DNA of 6,814 nt from positions 1 to 6,814 of the forward strand of contig JAZGFD010000143.1 of the NCBI GenBank assembly GCA_036479115.1. The letters run 5' to 3'. Below the pieces are notes generated by a model, which saw only the letters and a list, made by a program, of their open reading frames with translations, was not told the DNA's origin and ran no database searches. Below, one piece after another: positions 6,446-6,814 of this stretch. Numbering within the stretch: the first letter of the stretch is position 1; the number at the start of each line of letters is the position of its first letter. The translations under genes and the position numbers were made by a program. The stretch is from UBA7328 sp036479115 (lineage in GTDB: Bacteria; Bacteroidota; Bacteroidia; Chitinophagales; Saprospiraceae).

Positions 6446-6584
6446 CGAAAACTCATCAAAATTAGAAATAGTTCTTTTGGCGATATTTTAATTTTTTTCA
6501 ACTCGCTGATACTCAGGCATCACCGAATATCAAAAAATTAAATTCTTATCCAAAATATTCTATTTCATAAAATTCGACAGTTTC
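6446..6584. repeat. Diverged direct repeat, copy 2
   Basis: Second copy of the unit at 6204-6341. Its core is GCTGATACTCAGGCATCACC (6505-6524). The outer hairpin pair of copy 1 is weakened here by a mismatch, while TGATACTC can pair with GAATATCA (6523-6533 region) instead. The differences are scattered substitutions and 1-2 nt gaps, meaning an old duplication or two independent insertions of the same family. Its right end leads straight into the 15-bp inverted repeat at 6578-6619. Confidence 0.6.
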
Positions 6585-6814
6585 CGTTCAGATACTAAGT
6601 AGTGTCTGACAGAAAACTGCACATTTTTAGAATTTTACATATTTTTTATTTTCTCTGATGATCATATCACTCGAGAAACCATGGATAAGCGAAAAAATGA
6701 AATGATGCAGAATGTTGAATTTAAGTTTTTCGACCTTTATAGATTTTAGTGATTTCGATGCATTTTTACGTTAAGAACAGAACATTTGTTCGAGCAAAAT
6801 CAATGTGATAACAC

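Larger units (their letters stand above)
5897..6814. other. Long non-coding stretch upstream of glpD
   Basis: More than 900 bases without an ORF I can defend on either strand. It contains the glpD leader, two diverged direct repeats (listed separately) and a 7-bp perfect hairpin ATATCTT-TTAT-AAGATAT at 6065-6082. It also has a 12-bp palindrome GATAATATTATC at 6295-6306, TGTGAAAA/TTTTCACA at 6322-6344, and a 15-bp inverted repeat with three mismatches at 6578-6592 / 6605-6619. A clean promoter for glpD could not be placed: TAAATTTA close to the start resembles a -7 box, but no TTTG or TTG sits at a proper distance. The far right may be the control region of a gene beyond the window. Confidence 0.5.

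Noticed and set aside
6204..6584. CRISPR array
   Set aside because: There are only two long, diverged copies 244 bp apart, with no short identical repeats, regular spacers or cas genes.
6681..6749. 22-codon plus-strand frame (MDKRKNEMMQ...)
   Set aside because: It is too short, with no Shine-Dalgarno or neighbour to support it.

Overview
This AT-rich window (roughly one third G+C by eye) most likely comes from a member of the Bacteroidota, perhaps of the Cytophagales type. Three things point there. A promoter of the TTTG / TAnnTTTG kind lies in front of the ABC operon. Most starts lack a Shine-Dalgarno sequence. One gene ends in an EIIPYEALWEMV block that I remember from large Bacteroidota families of TPR-like proteins. 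All convincing genes lie on the minus strand, so the window reads from right to left.

Right end (about 5900-6814): more than 900 bases with no convincing gene. It holds two diverged direct copies of a ~138-bp unit (6204-6341 and 6446-6584), several short inverted repeats and one tiny ORF with a clear Shine-Dalgarno. Next comes glpD (4235-5896), an intact FAD-dependent glycerol-3-phosphate dehydrogenase that feeds electrons from glycerol 3-phosphate to the quinone pool. It is followed by a ~370-bp spacer.

Middle (2722-3865): a TPR-like protein of unknown function. Its 5' end is overlain by a 167-bp, nearly fully palindromic element with matching CTAG at both ends (3699-3865). This looks like a MITE. 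Removing the element and one CTAG joins the gene in frame to the sequence upstream, so the present N-terminus of the ORF appears to be made of repeat DNA. Between this gene and the next operon lies an unexplained foldable 78-nt element (2644-2721).

Left part (1-2474): a compact operon of ABC ATPase, six-TM permease, YtrA-type GntR regulator and a membrane-anchored protein that runs off the window. The genes overlap or nearly touch. A candidate Bacteroidota promoter is followed at once by a perfect inverted repeat TAGTGTA-N12-TACACTA. This closely matches the operator I recall for Bacillus subtilis YtrA. The simplest reading is that the regulator, third gene of the operon, represses its own operon by covering the transcription start, and that the signal releasing it relates to the transporter's substrate or to envelope stress.

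The strongest observations are the YtrA-type operator on its promoter and the MITE-like insertion that rebuilt the start of the TPR gene. The right-hand repeats and the 78-nt structure are real sequence patterns without an assigned function.
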